Origin: Lysobacterales bacterium
GTDB taxonomy: Bacteria > Pseudomonadota > Gammaproteobacteria > Xanthomonadales > Rhodanobacteraceae
Assembly (NCBI GenBank): GCA_013298265.1
Contig: JAAFHE010000173.1
Coordinates: 1-7,434 of the forward strand
Direction of reading: 5' to 3'
DNA length: 7,434 bases
Shown here: piece by piece, positions 4,799-7,434 of the stretch
How positions within the stretch are numbered: position 1 is the stretch's first letter
How the letters are laid out: each line of letters starts with the position of its first letter
The notes under the pieces: generated by a model
The model's database searches: none
Told to the model about the DNA's origin: nothing
The model's input: the letters and a program-made list of their open reading frames with translations, nothing else
Position numbers and translations under genes: made by a program

Positions 4799-6019
4799 AT
4801 GCAACCGTCACCCTGGCTTTCTTTCGCACACCGTGTCGGCCGCGGCCTGTGTCATCTGGCAACCGCCGCCCTCGTGATCGCGTCATCCGCTGCCGCGGCC
4901 TTGCCGACGACAGCAGCCCTCGACGCCGAGGTCGCTCGTGCGATGGCGGCGACCGGCGCACGCGGCCTTGCCATCGCGATCATCGACGCCGGTCGCGTGC
5001 AACAGGTGCGCAGCTATGGCCATCGCAACGAACGCGGCGATCCGCTGCAGGCCGACACGGTCATGTATGGCGCGTCGCTGACGAAGACCGTCTTCGGCTA
5101 CACCGTGATGCGTCTCGCGGATGAGGGACTGCTGGAACTCGATCGTCCGATCGCACACTACCTCGCCAAGCCATTGCCCGACTATCCGGACGAGGACCGG
5201 TACGCGCCGTGGTCGGACCTCGCCGGCGATGAGCGCTGGCGCCGGTTGACACCACGCATGCTGCTGACACACAGCGCGGGGTTCGCGAACTTCGCCTTCC
5301 TCGAACCCGACGGTCGGCTGCGTTTCCACTTCGAGCCGGGCACGCGCTACGCCTACTCCGGTGAGGGCATGATCCTGCTTCAATTCGTGATCGAACGCGG
5401 CCTTGGCGTCGAGCTTGGCGAAGCGATGCAGCGCCGCGTGTTCGACCGGTTCGCAATGCGCAACACCAGTCTGCGCTGGCGCCCCGACTTCGCCCGCAAC
5501 CTCGCCGACGGCTGGCGTGCCGACGGCAGCATCGAGCCGCACGACGAGCGCAGCACGGTGCGTGCGGCCGGGTCGATGGACACCACGATTGCCGATATCG
5601 CGAACTTCGCCGCCGCCTACGTGCGCGGCGACGGCCTCTCTAAGCGCAGTCGTGCTGAACGGTTCAAACCTCTGCTGCCGATCACGACAGCGAGCCAGTT
5701 TCCGTCCCTGCAGGCCGAACTGCCGGCAGAGCAAAGGCATGCAGGCCTCGCCGCCGGCCTTGGTGTCATCGTCTTCGACGGCCCGCAGGGTCGCGGATTC
5801 ATGAAGGGTGGCCACAACGACTCGACCGGCAACACGCTGGTCTGCGTCGAACGGCACCAGCGCTGCGTGGTGATTCTCGCCAACGATGTGCGGGCCGAGC
5901 CGGCCTTTCCCGCGCTCGTGCATTTCGTACTCGGCGAAACCGGCGCACCCTGGCGCTGGGAATACGGCGACATGACGTTCTGGACGCCGACGCCAGTCGC
6001 ACGGACAGTAAATGAATAA
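4799..6019 (+). CDS. Exported beta-lactamase-family (class C-like) serine hydrolase
   Basis: 406 residues from ATG 4799, which has an ideal GGAGG. An N-terminal basic stretch (HRVGRGL) and hydrophobic ATAALVIASSAAAA give a signal peptide, with cleavage near residues 33-35. The penicillin-binding/beta-lactamase fold is seen from VMYGASLTKTVFGYTVMRLADEG: S93 and K96 form the SxxK nucleophile motif. LLTHSAGF (155-162) is the usual family loop. Motif two is Y186-S-G, where YxN is standard. Motif three falls at KGGHNDSTG (337-345), with H339 where families show KTG or HxG. These substitutions fit esterase/peptidase-type members better than a true antibiotic-hydrolysing beta-lactamase, but substrate cannot be assigned. 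It probably acts in the periplasm. Divergent orientation from the ECF sigma gene and the shared palindrome suggest sigma-dependent expression. An upstream in-frame ATG at 4691 would run through the promoter and is rejected. Confidence 0.92.
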   Translation: MQPSPWLSFAHRVGRGLCHLATAALVIASSAAAALPTTAALDAEVARAMAATGARGLAIAIIDAGRVQQVRSYGHRNERGDPLQADTVMYGASLTKTVFGYTVMRLADEGLLELDRPIAHYLAKPLPDYPDEDRYAPWSDLAGDERWRRLTPRMLLTHSAGFANFAFLEPDGRLRFHFEPGTRYAYSGEGMILLQFVIERGLGVELGEAMQRRVFDRFAMRNTSLRWRPDFARNLADGWRADGSIEPHDERSTVRAAGSMDTTIADIANFAAAYVRGDGLSKRSRAERFKPLLPITTASQFPSLQAELPAEQRHAGLAAGLGVIVFDGPQGRGFMKGGHNDSTGNTLVCVERHQRCVVILANDVRAEPAFPALVHFVLGETGAPWRWEYGDMTFWTPTPVARTVNE

Positions 6020-6034
6020 GTGGATAGTTGCCTT

Positions 6035-6202
6035 TTATTCCGCAGCCCCGTAAGTCCGCCGCAGTTCACAGGAGCCGCACTCCAGGAATTTGTTCAGTGC
6101 CGCCCACGGGCAGAAGTCACATTCGGCGGCGGTCCGCGTTCTGTTCGCGTTCCAGTTTCGTGCCTGAACTGCCGACTGCGCGCCGTGCCGCTCGCCGATC
6201 AC
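6035..6202 (-). CDS. Possible 55-residue Cys-rich small protein
   Basis: A short frame starts with GTG at 6202-6200, overlapping the TGA of the upstream serine hydrolase as GTGA, and ends at TAA 6037-6035. Its last 28 residues look protein-like and carry two CxxC pairs: C28-x2-C31 in ECDFCPWAALNKF and C42-x2-C45 in LECGSCELRRTYG, spaced as in small zinc- or iron-binding modules. The first 27 residues are polar, Arg-rich and unconvincing, and no ribosome site precedes the GTG, so expression would need coupling to the hydrolase. It could also be the preserved 3' end of an older gene partly replaced by its neighbour. I recognise no family. Nothing else is evident in the convergent gap 6020-6198. 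Confidence 0.3.
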   Translation of the reverse strand: MIGERHGAQSAVQARNWNANRTRTAAECDFCPWAALNKFLECGSCELRRTYGAAE

Positions 6203-7434
6203 GGCGGCGCCGGATGCGGCGAACGTTCCGGCTGCGTTGTCAGCACCAGCGTCGCGCCGGCACCGAGCGTTGCCGACCAGCGCTGTGCGGCGATGGCGCG
6301 CAGCTCATACAGTCCGAACGGAGTGACCAGCGCGGCACGCGATAGCGTGCCGTCGCTGTCGAGGGCAACGATGCGCAAGACGCGGCCTGGCCATGCGGAC
6401 GCTTTGGCGAAGTGCTCAGCGAGCGGCGCGGGCGCGGGCAGCTCGCCGATGCAGCGGCCGCGCTCCAGACGGAACGCGGCATCCAGATCGAAGCGAACTG
6501 TCTTGAAGGTGCCGACCAGACGGCGCGAGGCAGGACAGTCTGCCGCGACCAGACCGGTGGGCCGTGGACGGAACGGAGCCGCGAGCAGGCTGGCGCTGGA
6601 CTCTATCGACGAGACCCACATCGCGTTCGACAACAGGCTGACGGCGGTGTCCTGGCCAGGCCACATCAGCAGTACGCTGCGTGCGCCGGCGGTTATGCCG
6701 GCGTGGTGCACGATGCGGTCGCCGTCGGCGTCACGGCCAAGCCGCCAGCCGAAACCGATGTCGTAGTCGCGCTCGTGCGCAGGTGCGCCGCTGGCCAGCA
6801 AGGTCGGTTGTTGCATGGCCTGCCAGCGCTCGGCACTGACGATGCGGTGCTCGAGCACACGGCCACCGAACGTCGCCACGGCCTCGGGCGTGGCGGCCAG
6901 CCCGCCTCCGGGCCAGGTGTAGCTCATGTCCGTGCGCGGCACGCGCCGGATCGCGCCATTTGCGATGTCGTACAACAGCGAAGCGCTTTCGGCGGACGCA
7001 GCACCATCAGCGCCGATCGCCAGCCCGGCCGTCACGTGCTGCCTGACGTAGTCGAGAAAGTGCGCGCCCGAGACGGCCTCGATCACCGCGCCGAGCAGGG
7101 TATAGCCCCAGGACGAGTAGCTGTAGGACGTACCCGGTGCAGAGAGCAGTGCGCGTCCGGAGAAGATGCCGACCGCATCGCGGGCCGTGGGATAGCGGAC
7201 ATGACCGAGTTCGTCGATGTCGTTGCCGGCGTAGTGCGGCGCGCCGGAGGTGTGGGATGCAAGCTGACGAACCGTCACCGACGACCAGGCGGCCGGCAGC
7301 CAGGGCAAGATTCCGCCTATCGGTGCGTCGATGTCGAGCCGGCCTTCCTCGGCCAGCTTTGCCGCCGCCGTCGCAGCGAAAATCTTGGAGACGCTGGCCA
7401 GACGGAACACCGTGTCGCGCCGCACCGGCTTGCC
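6199..7434 (-). CDS. Beta-lactamase-family serine hydrolase, 5'-truncated by the window edge
   Basis: The frame is open from the right edge to TGA at 6201-6199, with 411 visible residues; the GTG at 7425 is internal, since G-K-P precedes it in frame and matches the family run-up to the active site. Numbering from the edge, S14 and K17 form the SxxK motif in DTVFRLASVSK. LASHTSGAPH (59-68) is the common family loop. The second motif reads Y106-S-S in SYSYSSWGY, Ser replacing the usual Asn. The third motif is H244-A-G (HHAGITAG), the HxG form of class C/esterase-like members. After about residue 290 an extra segment of some 110-120 residues follows (from CPASRRLVGTF), resembling the beta-rich C-terminal domain many such hydrolases carry. 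The signal peptide, if any, is outside. It converges on the other serine hydrolase, and the two are clearly diverged. Substrate unknown. Confidence 0.92.
   Translation of the reverse strand, partial: GKPVRRDTVFRLASVSKIFAATAAAKLAEEGRLDIDAPIGGILPWLPAAWSSVTVRQLASHTSGAPHYAGNDIDELGHVRYPTARDAVGIFSGRALLSAPGTSYSYSSWGYTLLGAVIEAVSGAHFLDYVRQHVTAGLAIGADGAASAESASLLYDIANGAIRRVPRTDMSYTWPGGGLAATPEAVATFGGRVLEHRIVSAERWQAMQQPTLLASGAPAHERDYDIGFGWRLGRDADGDRIVHHAGITAGARSVLLMWPGQDTAVSLLSNAMWVSSIESSASLLAAPFRPRPTGLVAADCPASRRLVGTFKTVRFDLDAAFRLERGRCIGELPAPAPLAEHFAKASAWPGRVLRIVALDSDGTLSRAALVTPFGLYELRAIAAQRWSATLGAGATLVLTTQPERSPHPAPP

Noticed and set aside
4641..4961. N-terminal extension of the sigma factor frame upstream of 4640
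   Set aside because: The extension is Arg/Ser-rich, reads through the divergent promoter and into the hydrolase's 5' end, and GTG 4640 has a good ribosome site.
4883..5923. 346-codon minus-strand open frame
   Set aside because: Antisense to the serine hydrolase with signal peptide and SxxK motif; no protein-like features of its own.
6020..6766. 248-codon plus-strand open frame after the first hydrolase
   Set aside because: Most of it is antisense to the second serine hydrolase, and its sequence is low in recognisable structure. The frame simply stays open after the preceding stop codon.
1..7434. CRISPR array, insertion sequence, tRNA or rRNA
   Set aside because: I saw no regularly spaced repeats, transposase motifs or terminal inverted repeats, and no tRNA-like or rRNA-like stretch on either strand.

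Overview
The window is GC-rich, densely coded DNA with five clear protein genes and one weak small ORF. The gene types are a periplasmic YtcJ-type amidohydrolase, an ECF-type sigma factor with a membrane partner carrying a LolA-like domain, and two beta-lactamase-fold serine hydrolases. With the high GC, they suggest a Gram-negative proteobacterium, perhaps a gammaproteobacterium of the Xanthomonadales or Steroidobacter kind. That placement is inference; the sequence contains no rRNA or other marker.

Layout. (1) 2-817 (+): the C-terminal part of an unrecognised, probably secreted beta-propeller-like protein, cut by the left edge. (2) 898-2697 (+): an exported metal-dependent amidohydrolase of the YtcJ/Amidohydro_3 family, 80 bases downstream and probably co-transcribed. 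(3) 2698-3339: about 640 bases without an intact gene. They hold protein-like but interrupted plus-strand reading frames (candidate pseudogene, about 2790-3148) and two GC-rich hairpins. (4) 4107-3340 and 4640-4104 (-): an ECF sigma factor gene followed by a membrane-anchored partner whose TTG start overlaps the sigma stop codon. (5) 4641-4798: a divergent intergenic region with a striking 67-base concentric palindrome. (6) 4799-6019 (+): a secreted serine beta-lactamase-family hydrolase. (7) 6035-7434 (-): a second serine hydrolase, cut by the right edge, followed by a possible 55-residue Cys-rich small ORF.

The most interesting part is 3340-6019. The palindrome between the sigma gene and the hydrolase gene reads as two face-to-face ECF promoters sharing the same bases. 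GAAAC-N16-CGTA is exact on the minus strand, toward the sigma gene. GAAAC-N16-TGTA lies on the plus strand, toward the hydrolase. Each 9-base arm combines the -35 element of one promoter with the -10 element of the other. A second pair of 9-base arms, with exactly the same centre, puts GCACGTCAT just downstream of both expected start sites. The simplest model is that the sigma factor activates its own operon and the divergent periplasmic hydrolase together, and that the membrane protein senses an envelope condition and restrains the sigma factor. This wiring is inferred from sequence and position.
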